Below, in pieces: positions 24,288-33,727 of a stretch of 36,264 nucleotides of DNA; position 1 is the first letter of the stretch, and each line of letters begins with the position of its first letter. The notes beneath the pieces were generated by a model. The model saw only the letters and a program-made list of their open reading frames with translations, was not told where the DNA came from and searched no databases. The translations under genes and the position numbers were made by a program. Origin of the DNA: Gammaproteobacteria bacterium (lineage in GTDB: Bacteria > Pseudomonadota > Gammaproteobacteria > Steroidobacterales > PWYM01); assembly GCA_020832005.1 (NCBI GenBank), contig JAFIFN010000025.1:1-36264 (forward strand), in the 5' to 3' direction.

Positions 24288-25136
24288 ATGCGGCTCGCCT
24301 GCTTCAGGTTTCGTGAGCGTACTTGCGTCGGCGTCGTCCTCGCAGATGAGCAGTTGCTGGATCTGAGTGACCTGGTGGAGACGCCCGACGCGGGTGTGAT
24401 GCGCCTGTGGGAGCGGCTGCAGAATGAGGGCATGCCCGATACCGCCGGACGCATGCGGCTGGCGCAATCCCAGGTCGAGCTGCTGCCACCGGTGCCCGCA
24501 CCACGGCAGTTTTTCGGTATCGGTCTGAATTACCGAACCCATGCGCGCGAGATGGGTTTGGAAATTCCCGAGCGGCCGCGCGTTTTCATCAAGCTTCCGG
24601 GTTCGGTGAATCAGCCACGTGGCACGGTGGCGCGGCCGGCTTTTGCGCACACGCTTGACTACGAAGGCGAGCTCGGCGTTGTCATTGGTCGCACCTGTCA
24701 CCGCGTGTCCGCTGCCAACGCGGCCGACTATATCGCGGGCTTCTGTGTGGTCAATGATTTTTCCATCCGCGAGTACGTCAATCCCGATCTGCTGCTGCTT
24801 GGCAAGGGCTGTGCAGGGTTCGGGCCTTTCGGTCCGTGGCTGACCGGCGCAGATGAGGTCCCGGATCCGCAAGCCTTGCGCATTCGAACCTGGGTAAACG
24901 GCGAACTGCGCCAGGATGATTTCACGGCGAACCAGATCTTCACCTGCACTGAAATCATTGAGTGGCTGTCGCGCGCGATACGGCTGATGCCTGGCGATGT
25001 GATCGCCACGGGTTCGCCGTCGGGCACCTGCGCCAGTCGACCTGACAGCGGTTTCCTGCAGGCAGGCGACCAGGTGCGTGTGGCGATTGACGGTCTTGGA
25101 GAACTTCAGCACGATATCATTGATGAGTGCTTCTGA
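24288..25136 (+). CDS. Fumarylacetoacetate-hydrolase-family protein
   Basis: The ATG at 24288, eight bases after the FadB-like stop, gives 282 residues. FAH-fold marks are GIGLNYRTHAREMG, the metal ligands Glu126 and Glu128 (YEGELG) with Asp157 (VNDFS), GKGCAGFGPFGPWL and GDVIATGSPSG. Family members hydrolyse C-C bonds of acylpyruvates, decarboxylate oxaloacetate-like acids or isomerise ring-cleavage products. The Cys-Ala-Gly in place of the usual Phe-Asp-Thr after GKG hints at a different substrate pocket. With the hydratase at 12923 the window has two members of this superfamily, fitting a multi-step dicarbonyl breakdown. An inverted repeat just downstream probably ends the transcript. Confidence 0.88.
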   Translation: MRLACFRFRERTCVGVVLADEQLLDLSDLVETPDAGVMRLWERLQNEGMPDTAGRMRLAQSQVELLPPVPAPRQFFGIGLNYRTHAREMGLEIPERPRVFIKLPGSVNQPRGTVARPAFAHTLDYEGELGVVIGRTCHRVSAANAADYIAGFCVVNDFSIREYVNPDLLLLGKGCAGFGPFGPWLTGADEVPDPQALRIRTWVNGELRQDDFTANQIFTCTEIIEWLSRAIRLMPGDVIATGSPSGTCASRPDSGFLQAGDQVRVAIDGLGELQHDIIDECF

Positions 25137-25139
25137 GTC

Positions 25140-25163
25140 GCGCATCACTTCCCTGTGATGCGC
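25140..25163. terminator. Stem-loop between convergent genes, probable terminator
   Basis: GCGCATCAC and GTGATGCGC form a perfect nine-base stem around TTCCCT. It lies four bases after the FAH-family stop and 27 bases from the convergent TonB receptor 2 stop. There is no T-run on either side, so it may be a weak or bidirectional terminator. Confidence 0.55.
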
Positions 25164-25189
25164 ATAGCCCGTGCAGCACCTGACCTTCC

Positions 25190-27682
25190 TCAGAAGCGGT
25201 AACGCATAGTTGCGCCGAACGTCCTGGGCCGTGTGGTAATGACCAGCGGTGCGGTCAGGCCACCGGTATCCAGTGAGTTCGTGACCCCGAAAGAATCGAA
25301 CAGATTATTGACCCAGAACTCCAGGCTGAGCTCGTCGACCAGCCGCATACCGATCCTGGCATTCACCTGATGGTAATCACCGATCTGCTCAGGCTGCAGC
25401 TGTGACACGAAGTCGCCACCCTTGGATTCCATCTTGCCGACATAGGACCAGTCGATTCGCGCGAAACTCTCACGATCAAGCAGGCGGAAGTCCAGATTAA
25501 GGCCGACGTAACCGGAAACCTCCGGTGTCAGCTCCACCTTCTGGCCCGAAGCGATGCCGGCGGGCGCAAAGTCGTCTGTATAGCGGGCACGCGTGCGGGC
25601 GAAAGCCGCGTCAACGCGCAGCCAGTCGGTCAGCAAGGCCGAAACCTCAAGCTCCACGCCGTCGATGCGCGCGTCACTCACATTGAGCAGTCCGTCCGCT
25701 TGGCAGCGGCTGGGGCCCATCGCCAGCGCCTGCAGGAATATCTGGGTCTGCAGATCACTCCAGCGGGTGTGGTAGGCGGCTGCATTGAGCTGCACTCTGC
25801 GATCGGCCAGCAGCATCTTGCTGCCGACCTCGAAGTTCCAGACGGTGTCTGCATCGGTGGGCGGCAGTCCGTCCGGGTAACCCAGGGAGGCGAGCTCTGC
25901 ACCGCACAGCTCCAACGGCAAATCCCGGTTGACCACGCCGGTGCGATAGCCCTCGGCTACTGCTGCGTAATGCGTGAATCGATCGTCGGGACTCCACGTC
26001 AAGCTGAACCGCGGCGTAAAAATGGTCTCCCGGTTATCGGCCGTGCTGTCGCTTTGCCCGGTGAACTGGAAGCCGGCATTGCGGATATCCGCCTCCTGCT
26101 TGAGTGTGAACCAGCGAAAGCTGAAAGCTGCCGTCAGCGTAGGCGTCAGGTCGTAGGCGATCTCACCGAACACCGCCGCCTGCTCATCACGGTAGTCGGC
26201 CCATTGCCGCGCCACTTCCATCGGCGGTGGGGGTGTGCCGGGCGGTTGGCGCAGCAGCGCCTCGGTAAACAGGATATTCAAGCCGCTGAGATCATCGGCC
26301 GCCAATGTGAACCCCTGATTGATGCGCTGAAAATACAAGCCGCCCAGCCACTGCAGCGGGCTGTCTGAAGTCGAGGCCAGTCGCAGTTCCTGGCTCAACG
26401 ATCTGGGGTTGTCTTCCCGCTGAACCAGCACCGGGATGGTATTGGCCACACCGGTGGTGATGAACGAGATGGCCGACAGCCCTGTCGCAAGTGATTCAGT
26501 CCGATCCCAGTAGGCGGTGGATGAGGTCAGTCGCGCGCCCTCGAAGTCATGTTCGACCACCAGATTCGCAAGCTTGAGTTCATCACCTGTGCTCGGGGTG
26601 ACCGGGTCGGCATACTGGAACGACCTGTAGTCGCTTGGCTGCGTGACAATCAGCGAAAACATCGGATTCACGGTATTGGGCACGATCACCGTGCCCGGCC
26701 GCGGCCCGGGTATATTCTCGATGGCCTCAGCCCACGCGTTACCCTTTGCTGAGCGCTCCTCGTAGGCCAGGATCAGCTCTGCCGAGGTCTGGTCGCCGAT
26801 CACCCAGTTGCTGACCAGGCGGCCGCCCTTGACGCGACTGGTGTTCACCCCGCGCTGGATATTGGGGGCTGCGGCGAAGTTGGCTGCGTCCGGATTGACC
26901 ATCAGGATCATGGGCAACAACGCACCTGGCCCTGGCGGAAACGGTGCGCCTGGTGGCGGCAGTGGCGGCGCGGTGGCGGCCAGCTCGGCCATGGTGGGTC
27001 CGCCTTCGAAAATATTGTCGTACCAGCCACCTTCCTCGGCCGTGTATACGGTCAGTCGCACACCCGCACGATTGGCAATAATCGGCAGGTTCAGCGTCAG
27101 GTCGGCGTCATAGCCGGAGCCGCCGTTGCGTGTGGACGAAGTCCCGGCGTTCAAGGCAACACCAAAGGCCTCGAGATCGGTGGAACGCGGAATCTGCTTG
27201 ATGGCGCCGCCCAGCGAGTTGGCACCGTAGAGCTGCCCCTGCGGACCGCGCAGAACCTCGATCCGCTCCATGTCTACAAGTCTTGGGTTGAAACTCGAAT
27301 TGACGTTTCGCCCGGTGTGAATGATCGGCACCTCGCCAAGGTAGATCGCGGTGGTCGGTGAGAGTGCTGCGCTACCTGATCCGACACCGCGGAATTTAAC
27401 TTCGTTGCCCAGAGTCGAGTTCTCGGCGAAAGACGCACCAGGGATGGTGCGCAGGTAGGTTGCATAATCTGTGATGCCGCGCTCTTCAAGCATGGACTGG
27501 CTCAGGGCGGTGATGGCCACCGGCACATCCTGCACCGCCTGCTCGCGCCGCTGTGCCGTGACGGTGATCTCCTCGATGGTGGTGCGCTGACTTGTCGTAC
27601 GTTGATCGGCAAGGCTGATGTCAACGCCCGCCAGGGCGAGTGAGATGCAGCTCGACAGGCACAGTGCATGTCCGTTCTTCAT
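25190..27682 (-). CDS. TonB-dependent outer-membrane receptor 2
   Basis: The ATG at 27682, with GGGGAG nine bases upstream, gives 830 residues; a longer reading to 27772 lacks a signal-like start. A signal peptide of about 25 residues is followed by EEITVTAQRREQAVQDVPVA. The plug contains MERIEVLRGPQGQLYGANS and GGAIKQIPR, and the barrel ends in MRYRF. A proline-rich insert (PPLPPPGAPFPPGPG) lies in an early barrel segment and probably forms a surface loop. It is a close paralogue of receptor 3 at 29026: both share GNEVKFRGVG, SPTTA-YLGEVP-IHTGRNVNSS and similar barrels. The pair flanks the Tat-NmrA gene. It probably imports the same or a related bulky compound. Confidence 0.93.
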   Translation of the reverse strand: MKNGHALCLSSCISLALAGVDISLADQRTTSQRTTIEEITVTAQRREQAVQDVPVAITALSQSMLEERGITDYATYLRTIPGASFAENSTLGNEVKFRGVGSGSAALSPTTAIYLGEVPIIHTGRNVNSSFNPRLVDMERIEVLRGPQGQLYGANSLGGAIKQIPRSTDLEAFGVALNAGTSSTRNGGSGYDADLTLNLPIIANRAGVRLTVYTAEEGGWYDNIFEGGPTMAELAATAPPLPPPGAPFPPGPGALLPMILMVNPDAANFAAAPNIQRGVNTSRVKGGRLVSNWVIGDQTSAELILAYEERSAKGNAWAEAIENIPGPRPGTVIVPNTVNPMFSLIVTQPSDYRSFQYADPVTPSTGDELKLANLVVEHDFEGARLTSSTAYWDRTESLATGLSAISFITTGVANTIPVLVQREDNPRSLSQELRLASTSDSPLQWLGGLYFQRINQGFTLAADDLSGLNILFTEALLRQPPGTPPPPMEVARQWADYRDEQAAVFGEIAYDLTPTLTAAFSFRWFTLKQEADIRNAGFQFTGQSDSTADNRETIFTPRFSLTWSPDDRFTHYAAVAEGYRTGVVNRDLPLELCGAELASLGYPDGLPPTDADTVWNFEVGSKMLLADRRVQLNAAAYHTRWSDLQTQIFLQALAMGPSRCQADGLLNVSDARIDGVELEVSALLTDWLRVDAAFARTRARYTDDFAPAGIASGQKVELTPEVSGYVGLNLDFRLLDRESFARIDWSYVGKMESKGGDFVSQLQPEQIGDYHQVNARIGMRLVDELSLEFWVNNLFDSFGVTNSLDTGGLTAPLVITTRPRTFGATMRYRF

Positions 27683-27945
27683 TCGTGTGACTCCCCACAG
27701 TAATGCGTTTTCAGGCAGGGCCCGCAAAACCCGCGTGCACCAGGGTTCTTGCAGGCATGTGATCGCCCACATCCATGCTCGCGATCTTTCCGGCAGCCGC
27801 CGATGCGTGACGGTCAGCTGCTGTCGCTTTGTTGGTCGGGATCGTGCAATAGATCGCTGATCACAGCCAATGCAAATTCAGACCGATCTCATAACCCGTT
27901 TCGGTGGTCGATCGATTCGCTGCCACGCCAGGCGCTGCGTTCGCG
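27683..27945 (-). other. Intergenic region upstream of TonB receptor 2
   Basis: These 263 bases contain no credible gene. I see one CATAACCCG half-site near 27890 but no second half at the right distance. A receptor 2 promoter is expected here, but no clear -35/-10 pair can be assigned. Confidence 0.4.
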
Positions 27946-28980
27946 CTATGTCGTGGCTGACGTGACTGGCGCAGGTGCAAGGTGGGACGGTGCTGTAGAT
28001 GCCGTCGCCTCGGCTGAGGCGGATGCGCGGAGTTGGTCATCATGGGCAAGAAGGAACTCGCGCATGCTGGCAGGTTCGCGTCCGGACAGGCGGACAACAG
28101 CATCGGTGACGACTGCGGCAGCTTCCGTGATGCCGCTGTTCGGTGGCGGACCAGCCGGACCCTCTGGCCCCGGCGGATCCTGGTCCAGACCTTTCGGGTC
28201 ACGTTCGACGACCTTGATTTCTCGTCCCGTGATCTCGCCAACAATCGCTGCGATATCTGCCGTGTTGACAAGCTCCGGGCCGGTAACGGTGAAGGTCTTG
28301 TTTTCGAATCTGCTACCGCCCGCCAGCGCGCCTGCGGCTGCCGCCGCGCAATCCCTGCGTGTGACCAGCGCGCTCTTTGGATCGCCGGGCCACGCGACAG
28401 CTCTTCCGGTGCGTGCCATGTGCAGCGCCTGGGCCAGTCGCATGTCGGCATAGAGGCTGTTCCGCAGGATCGTCCACTGCGTGCCACTGGCATGCAGAAA
28501 CGCTTCGCTTTGGCGGTGGGCCTCGGTGACGGGGTCGCCGCCCTTGTCGGCACCTACAAACGAGGTGTAGACGATGTGTCTGACACCGGCCTGGGTCGCT
28601 GCATCGAACGCCGCCTTATGACGCTGCGCCCTTTTGTCTGATTCACTGCCCAGTGCGAGACTGATCATGAGCATTCGCGTGCCCCCGGCGTAGGCCTGAA
28701 GCAGAGAGTCGGGCTTATCGACGTCGCCGAACGGCGTACTCGCGCCCTTCTCGGCGTACTCGGCCAACCGGTCAGGCGAGCGGCTCACCAGAATCAACTG
28801 CTGAGCCGACACACCGCGGCCAAGCAGCTCCTCGACTACCAGCCGTCCGAGCTGGCCTGAGGCACCAGACACGATGATTCTGTCTTCGGATGCACTCATG
28901 GCCATGACTCTATAAGCAACAGGGGAGAGCAGGCTCGTCATGAGCAGGCTCCGGCGTGTGAGGCGGATGGCGTCTGTCAA
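27946..28980 (-). CDS. NmrA-like NAD(P)-binding protein with predicted Tat signal
   Basis: A TTG at 28980, seven bases after GGAG, gives 344 residues starting MTDAIRLTRRSLLMTSLLS. The TRRSLL motif and the hydrophobic stretch look like a twin-arginine signal. The Rossmann domain starts at about residue 34 with VSGASGQLGRLVVEELL and continues with HIVYTSFVGAD and WTILRNSLYADMRL, as in NmrA/quinone-oxidoreductase-2-like atypical short-chain dehydrogenases. A later start at MSASEDRI would make it cytoplasmic, but that Met lacks a ribosome binding site. The C-terminal part has a Pro-rich segment (DPPGPEGPAGPPP) and an Ala/Ser/Thr-rich tail. It sits between two paralogous TonB receptors. Export of a folded, cofactor-loaded enzyme by Tat is plausible but unproved. 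Confidence 0.78.
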   Translation of the reverse strand: MTDAIRLTRRSLLMTSLLSPVAYRVMAMSASEDRIIVSGASGQLGRLVVEELLGRGVSAQQLILVSRSPDRLAEYAEKGASTPFGDVDKPDSLLQAYAGGTRMLMISLALGSESDKRAQRHKAAFDAATQAGVRHIVYTSFVGADKGGDPVTEAHRQSEAFLHASGTQWTILRNSLYADMRLAQALHMARTGRAVAWPGDPKSALVTRRDCAAAAAGALAGGSRFENKTFTVTGPELVNTADIAAIVGEITGREIKVVERDPKGLDQDPPGPEGPAGPPPNSGITEAAAVVTDAVVRLSGREPASMREFLLAHDDQLRASASAEATASTAPSHLAPAPVTSATT

Positions 28981-29025
28981 GGTGAAGCTCCGCTGTGAAG
29001 TGTCAACGTGACGGCGTATGGCACA

Positions 29026-31551
29026 TTAGAAGTCCCAGCGCAGCGTCAGGCCCACCGTGCGCGGACGCACCGGGAACATGGTGGGTGCGGTGAAGCCGCC
29101 GGTATCGAGTGCCCATGTGACGCCATACTCATTGAAGAGATTATCGACCCACAGCTCCACACGCTGACGTTCACTCAGCGCCACGCTCGCGCGCAGCCCG
29201 ACGATGCTGTAGTCACCGATCTTGAACGGCTGCTCCTGGGTGACGAAATCGCCGGGCTTGCGAGGCTTCTCACCGACGTAGTTCCAGTCCACGCGGGCAT
29301 AGGCCTCGCGGCCGAAGAGATTAAAGCCGTGCTGCAGGCCAACGTAGGCGAGCCAATCCGGCGTGTTCTCAACCTTGTCGCCGGGGCTGACACGATACTG
29401 CGGGATCGCACGGGTCCAGGTCGCATCCGTGTATGACAACGACATGTCCAGGCGCAGCGTATCGGTGAGCCGTGCAGACAACTCGAGTTCGGCACCGTCG
29501 ATTTCTGCGTCGCCGACGTTGAGGATGGCGTCGCTGTTGCACTGGCTGAAGGCAGGGTTCGGTGCGAACGAAGTCATGAAAACCTGTCCCTGCACGTCCT
29601 TCCACTTGATGCGGTAGGCCGCGGCGTTCAAAGTGATCCGCCGATCCGCAATGCGCAGCTTCGCGCCGACCTCGTAGTTCCAGGTCGTGTCCTGGTCAGT
29701 GGGCTCCAGGCCGTCGGGAAAACCGGCGTTGGCCAGTTCCTGGCCGCAGATCGCCTGTGGCAGGGCGCGCGGCAGTATCCCGGTGCGAAAACCTTCAGCG
29801 ACGGTTGCGTAATACAGCTGGTCGTCAGTCGCCTGCCAGGAGAGGTTGAATCTTGGCGTGAACTTGCGATCGGTATTGCTGTCTCGCGTCGTGCCCTGCG
29901 AGAGGAACTGAAAGCCCTCGCCCGTCACGACCGATGTCTGATCGACCTTGAACCAGCGAAAGCTGAAGGCGGCGTTCAGACGTTCGGTGATGTCGTAGCT
30001 CAGTTCGCCAAACGCCGCGATCTGCTTGTCCACATACTCGGCCTGCTGGCGGGTCACGACGCGGGTGGCGGGCGCGGGACTGGTCGGCGGTGTCAGCACA
30101 ACCCGGTTCCAGTAGAGGATATCGAAGCCGCTGAGGTCGCTGCCGAGCAGCAGGAAGTCCTGGTCGATCTTCTGATAGAACAGACCGGCCAGCCAGGCGA
30201 ATCGGTTGTCAGTCTCGGAGGTCAGGCGTAGCTCCTGGATGAAGCTGCGCGGCTTGTCCTCGCGCTCGATGAGAAAGGGCACCGCATGGTTGAGACCGGT
30301 CACGAAGCGACCGATATTGGAGCCGTCATTGTTGAGCACAGTGGTGCGGTCCCAGTACGCGGTTGAAGATGTCAGGCTTGCCGCGCCCAGATCGTAGGCA
30401 AGCACGAGGTTGGCGAGGAAGATGTCATCCGCCGTGGATGAGGCGGCGGCCTCGATGTGCTCGTATCTGCGGGCACGCGAGGGGGTCATGTACGGACTCG
30501 AGGCCGCCGGGTTCATGGTGTTGGGCACCAGAAACGTGCCCGGGATCGGACCGGGAATATCAGGGATATGCTGCGTCGCGGCGCTGCCATCAACCGTCAC
30601 ATCTTCCCAGGCCAGCATGAACTCCACGTTGAGACGGTCGCTGGGCATCCATCCGAAAATGCCGCGAGCACCGGTATAGGAGCCGCTGTTGACGTCCTCC
30701 CTGCGAAGCGCCGGGGTGGCGTAGTTTGCAGCCGCAGGCTCGCGGGCCAGAATCCCCGGCGGTCCCGGCACGGTCACCGGCGGACTGACACCCGGGGGCG
30801 ACACCGTGACACGGGTCTGGGCGGGCAGCGCGCCACCTGGCTGACCGATCGGCGGGGCGAAATCGGCAAGAAAGCCCAGCGTCGGCCCGGCCGGCTTGAT
30901 GTTGTCGGCCCAGCCGGCGGTATTGCCGCCATAGACTGTCAGACGCAGGCCGGCATTGCCGTTGAACGGCAAATTCACTGTGAGATCGCCCTCGACGCCG
31001 GTCCCGCCATAGGCAATCTTCGACGTCGAAGCGCTGCCCGAGATGCCCAGCGCATCGAAGTCGGGTTGCCTTGGGATGTTCTTGATGGCGCCGCCGAGGC
31101 TGTTCGACCCGTAGAGCTGGCCCTGTGGCCCACGCAGCACCTCGATGCGCTCCATGTCGACCACGCGGAAGTTGTAGCTCGAATTGACGTTGCGACCGGT
31201 GTGGATTAGCGGCACTTCGCCGAGGTACACGGCGGTCGTCGGAGATAATTGCGCGGTGCCGGCGCCCACGCCGCGGAACTTCACTTCGTTGCCCAGACCG
31301 CTGATGTCGTAGAAGGAAGCGCCTGGTACCGTCGTGAGGTAGTTGGAGAAATCAGTGACACCCCTGGCCCGCAGCGCCGCCTCGTCGATCGCGGTCACGG
31401 CGACCGGGACCTCCTGCAAGCTCTGTTCCCGACGTTGCGCCGTGACGACGATGTCGTCGATGACGGCTGGCGCGGCGTGGGCCATGGTGCCAGGATCCGT
31501 CAGTGCTGCGGAGGCAGAAACTACCCAAGCCAGTCCTGATCTCATCCGCAT
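29026..31551 (-). CDS. TonB-dependent outer-membrane receptor 3
   Basis: The ATG at 31551, eight bases after GGGGGAGG, gives 841 residues. The signal peptide is modest (cleavage near MAHA, about residue 26). IDDIVVTAQRREQSLQEVPVA follows, then the plug with MERIEVLRGPQGQLYGSNS and GGAIKNIPR. The barrel ends LTLRWDF with a C-terminal Phe. A proline-rich insert (SPPGVSPPVTVPGPPG) occupies the same region as that of receptor 2. The two are clearly paralogous along their whole length, so this is a duplication with one NmrA gene between the copies. It is 45 bases upstream of that gene and probably cotranscribed with it. An imperfect operator copy lies 111 bases upstream. Confidence 0.93.
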   Translation of the reverse strand: MRMRSGLAWVVSASAALTDPGTMAHAAPAVIDDIVVTAQRREQSLQEVPVAVTAIDEAALRARGVTDFSNYLTTVPGASFYDISGLGNEVKFRGVGAGTAQLSPTTAVYLGEVPLIHTGRNVNSSYNFRVVDMERIEVLRGPQGQLYGSNSLGGAIKNIPRQPDFDALGISGSASTSKIAYGGTGVEGDLTVNLPFNGNAGLRLTVYGGNTAGWADNIKPAGPTLGFLADFAPPIGQPGGALPAQTRVTVSPPGVSPPVTVPGPPGILAREPAAANYATPALRREDVNSGSYTGARGIFGWMPSDRLNVEFMLAWEDVTVDGSAATQHIPDIPGPIPGTFLVPNTMNPAASSPYMTPSRARRYEHIEAAASSTADDIFLANLVLAYDLGAASLTSSTAYWDRTTVLNNDGSNIGRFVTGLNHAVPFLIEREDKPRSFIQELRLTSETDNRFAWLAGLFYQKIDQDFLLLGSDLSGFDILYWNRVVLTPPTSPAPATRVVTRQQAEYVDKQIAAFGELSYDITERLNAAFSFRWFKVDQTSVVTGEGFQFLSQGTTRDSNTDRKFTPRFNLSWQATDDQLYYATVAEGFRTGILPRALPQAICGQELANAGFPDGLEPTDQDTTWNYEVGAKLRIADRRITLNAAAYRIKWKDVQGQVFMTSFAPNPAFSQCNSDAILNVGDAEIDGAELELSARLTDTLRLDMSLSYTDATWTRAIPQYRVSPGDKVENTPDWLAYVGLQHGFNLFGREAYARVDWNYVGEKPRKPGDFVTQEQPFKIGDYSIVGLRASVALSERQRVELWVDNLFNEYGVTWALDTGGFTAPTMFPVRPRTVGLTLRWDF

Positions 31552-31661
31552 GTTGTATGCCTCCCCCAAGTGTAGTTTGGTAGCCTGATGCTAGGCCTTT
31601 GTATGCCGGGAATTCGATATCAGGGTGCCCTCTCAGGTCCAATGAAATAACGGACCGGCCA

Positions 31662-31678
31662 CATACATACGGATTATG
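31662..31678. promoter_or_regulatory. Imperfect operator candidate upstream of TonB receptor 3
   Basis: CATACATACGGATTATG keeps both CAT/ATG ends and T-N11-A spacing but has C in place of A at the fifth base, so one arm position fails against CATAA-N7-TTATG. It lies between the cytochrome c stop and the receptor 3 start. The surrounding 206 bases hold no gene. Confidence 0.35.
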
Positions 31679-31757
31679 AGTCGTGAAAAACGCGGTGCTC
31701 GTTGCGTCGTTGCGCGGCGTGTCGATTTTTCGGCCAGCACATGTCGATTGTTCGTGC

Positions 31758-32633
31758 TCAGTCAGTGCGCCCTGGCAGGGCGCGAAGATAATCGAACATC
31801 AACGCGAGATCCTCATCAGACAGGTGCTGGTAACCCTGCCAAGGCATGAAGAATGGATTGATTACCTCGCCGGTCGGCAAAGTGCCCGTGCGCATGACCT
31901 GCTCGAAATCCTCTAGTGGCCACTGTGCCATCGCGCTGCTGCTGGTGAGGTCGGGACCTGGCGGGGCGCCGGGCTCGGGCCCCTGTCCTCCCGTCAGCGT
32001 AGGGCCATGGCAGAAATCACAGCCGCCGAGCGTGACGAGATATTCGGCGCGACTGGCCGCAGGCTCCGGGCGCGGGCGCGTGTGATCCATCTTCTCCGCC
32101 CTGACCAGGTCACCCTTGATGCCGGAGTTGATGATGATCCGTGGAATGATGCCGAGATCCATGCGGGCACCTTCATTGTCCACTGCCGGCAGGCTTTTCA
32201 GGTAGGCGATCATGTCGCCGAGATCCTCATCGGTCATATGAAAGTAGTGATCAACGGGCATGAAGGCGAAAGGATTGCCCTCACGGCCCACTCCGTGACG
32301 AACGGCCCTGACCCAGTCGACGACGGTATACTCGCCGCCGATGCCGCCTTCGCCCGGGGTCAGGTTCGGTGTGGTGATGTATCCCCAGATCACCGACTCA
32401 GACATGGTCTGCCCGGCGAGGTCCGGGCCATGACATACACCACAGACACCCACGGCATGCGCCATGTACCAGCCGCGCGCCAGCGCATCGGCGTCATCGG
32501 GTATCGGCACCGGGTCGGGATTGACGTCGAAGACCTGATCGCGTGGAGAGTAGGAGGCGAAGATTGCCAGTACGATAATCGCAACCAACAACAATGATGT
32601 CGCCGTGATGGCGAGAAATTTCAGGGGTGTCAC
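31758..32633 (-). CDS. Membrane-anchored diheme cytochrome c
   Basis: The GTG at 32633, nine bases after GGAG, gives 291 residues. One N-terminal hydrophobic helix (ITATSLLLVAIIVLAIFA) anchors or exports the protein. Two heme c sites are present: CGVCH (Cys64, Cys67, His68) and CDFCH (Cys205, Cys208, His209). Each is followed by a Met-Pro segment that can give the axial Met (Met125 in FMPVDHYFHMTDEDL, Met263 in FMPWQGYQHLSDEDL). The layout resembles the cytochrome subunits of periplasmic alcohol and gluconate dehydrogenases. It could accept electrons from a periplasmic oxidation of the substrate; no dehydrogenase partner of the usual kind is in the window. It follows the NmrA-like gene by 51 bases and precedes TonB receptor 3. 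Confidence 0.88.
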   Translation of the reverse strand: MTPLKFLAITATSLLLVAIIVLAIFASYSPRDQVFDVNPDPVPIPDDADALARGWYMAHAVGVCGVCHGPDLAGQTMSESVIWGYITTPNLTPGEGGIGGEYTVVDWVRAVRHGVGREGNPFAFMPVDHYFHMTDEDLGDMIAYLKSLPAVDNEGARMDLGIIPRIIINSGIKGDLVRAEKMDHTRPRPEPAASRAEYLVTLGGCDFCHGPTLTGGQGPEPGAPPGPDLTSSSAMAQWPLEDFEQVMRTGTLPTGEVINPFFMPWQGYQHLSDEDLALMFDYLRALPGRTD

Positions 32634-32684
32634 TCAGCAGTTCTCCAGGGAGCTATGACTGCAGCTCAGGCGGCGGTGCTCAGC

Positions 32685-33602
32685 TCACACCGTGGCCTCG
32701 CCACGCAGGGTGGGAGTCACCGCATCAGTTGGCAATGATGCCCAGATCTCGCGGTGATCGCGTATGTAGTCCCGCATGGTCAGCGGTGGACGATCCAACA
32801 GCTGCTTAAGCGTATCGGTCATGGGCGCGTTCTTGCCGGTCCTGCTCAAAACGTAGGCGATGGTCATGAAAAACAGCACATCCAGGCCTACTCGACGACG
32901 CAGCATCCGCCACCAATAGCGCGGAAACGATGGATTGGCATAGCGAATCGGTCGGCCGAGTTCCTCAGTCATGATCTCGGCGACCTGGTAGAAATCCAGG
33001 GCCTCGGGGCCGGTGACCAGATAGGTCTGATTTCGATGCGCGGCTGGATCGCGGAGAATATTCAGCGCGGCCTCGCCGAGATCGCGGGAGTCAAGAAACG
33101 AATGCAGACCGCGACGTGCAGGAATGAATATCTCGTCATACTTGGCGATATCGACCCAGTGGGTAGAGACTACGCGCTCGAGATTCTGAGCAAAGTAGGA
33201 TGCTTGCAAAATCGTGAAGGGCACGCCTGATTCCCGTACACGCTTCTCAACGGTGTGATGTGGCACGATGGGTCGCGTGTCGGCGCCGGGTACCGAGATG
33301 TAGACGATATGACTGCATCCGGCGGCGACCGCTGCGTCCACAAACGGCACCATCCAGGTCTTGGCGGTCCTGGGATGCGGCAGCGGAAACAGCAGAAACA
33401 GAGTGGAAATGCCCTGTAGCGTCGCCGGCCAGGTGGTCTGGTCTTCGTAGTCGAATTTGACCACTGGCGCATCGTCGCCGTAGCGCTTACGGATTTTCTC
33501 GGGCGTGTGGGCCGCAATACGGTAATGCAGCGTATCCTGCTTCCGTAACAGTCCGACGAGCTCGGTACTTACGTTGCCGTTGGGACCGGTGATGACAATC
33601 AT
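32685..33602 (-). CDS. NmrA-like NAD(P)-binding protein, cytoplasmic
   Basis: The ATG at 33602, eight bases after AGGA, gives 305 residues beginning MIVITGPNGNVSTEL; a GTG at 33620 has no ribosome binding site. The glycine motif GPNGNVS is the NmrA-type variant of the dinucleotide fold. HIVYISVPGAD, PFTILQASYFAQNLE and FLDSRDLGEAALNIL follow the atypical short-chain dehydrogenase pattern also seen in the Tat-NmrA protein at 27946. The C-terminal part contains a basic, aromatic stretch (YWWRMLRRRVGLDVLFFMTI) that may lie at the membrane. No signal peptide is present. Such proteins bind NADP and reduce quinones or sense redox state. It sits between the lipoprotein and cytochrome c genes. Confidence 0.82.
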   Translation of the reverse strand: MIVITGPNGNVSTELVGLLRKQDTLHYRIAAHTPEKIRKRYGDDAPVVKFDYEDQTTWPATLQGISTLFLLFPLPHPRTAKTWMVPFVDAAVAAGCSHIVYISVPGADTRPIVPHHTVEKRVRESGVPFTILQASYFAQNLERVVSTHWVDIAKYDEIFIPARRGLHSFLDSRDLGEAALNILRDPAAHRNQTYLVTGPEALDFYQVAEIMTEELGRPIRYANPSFPRYWWRMLRRRVGLDVLFFMTIAYVLSRTGKNAPMTDTLKQLLDRPPLTMRDYIRDHREIWASLPTDAVTPTLRGEATV

Positions 33603-33727
33603 TTGGGGGTTCCTGGACACGCACGGCTGACAGCAACCTCATCTTTGTCGGCGACACCTGTCTGGTCAAGGCACACTTTCATAGCTTTCCCGCACATCAC
33701 CATGAGAAATAAGCGGCGCTGGCTGCA

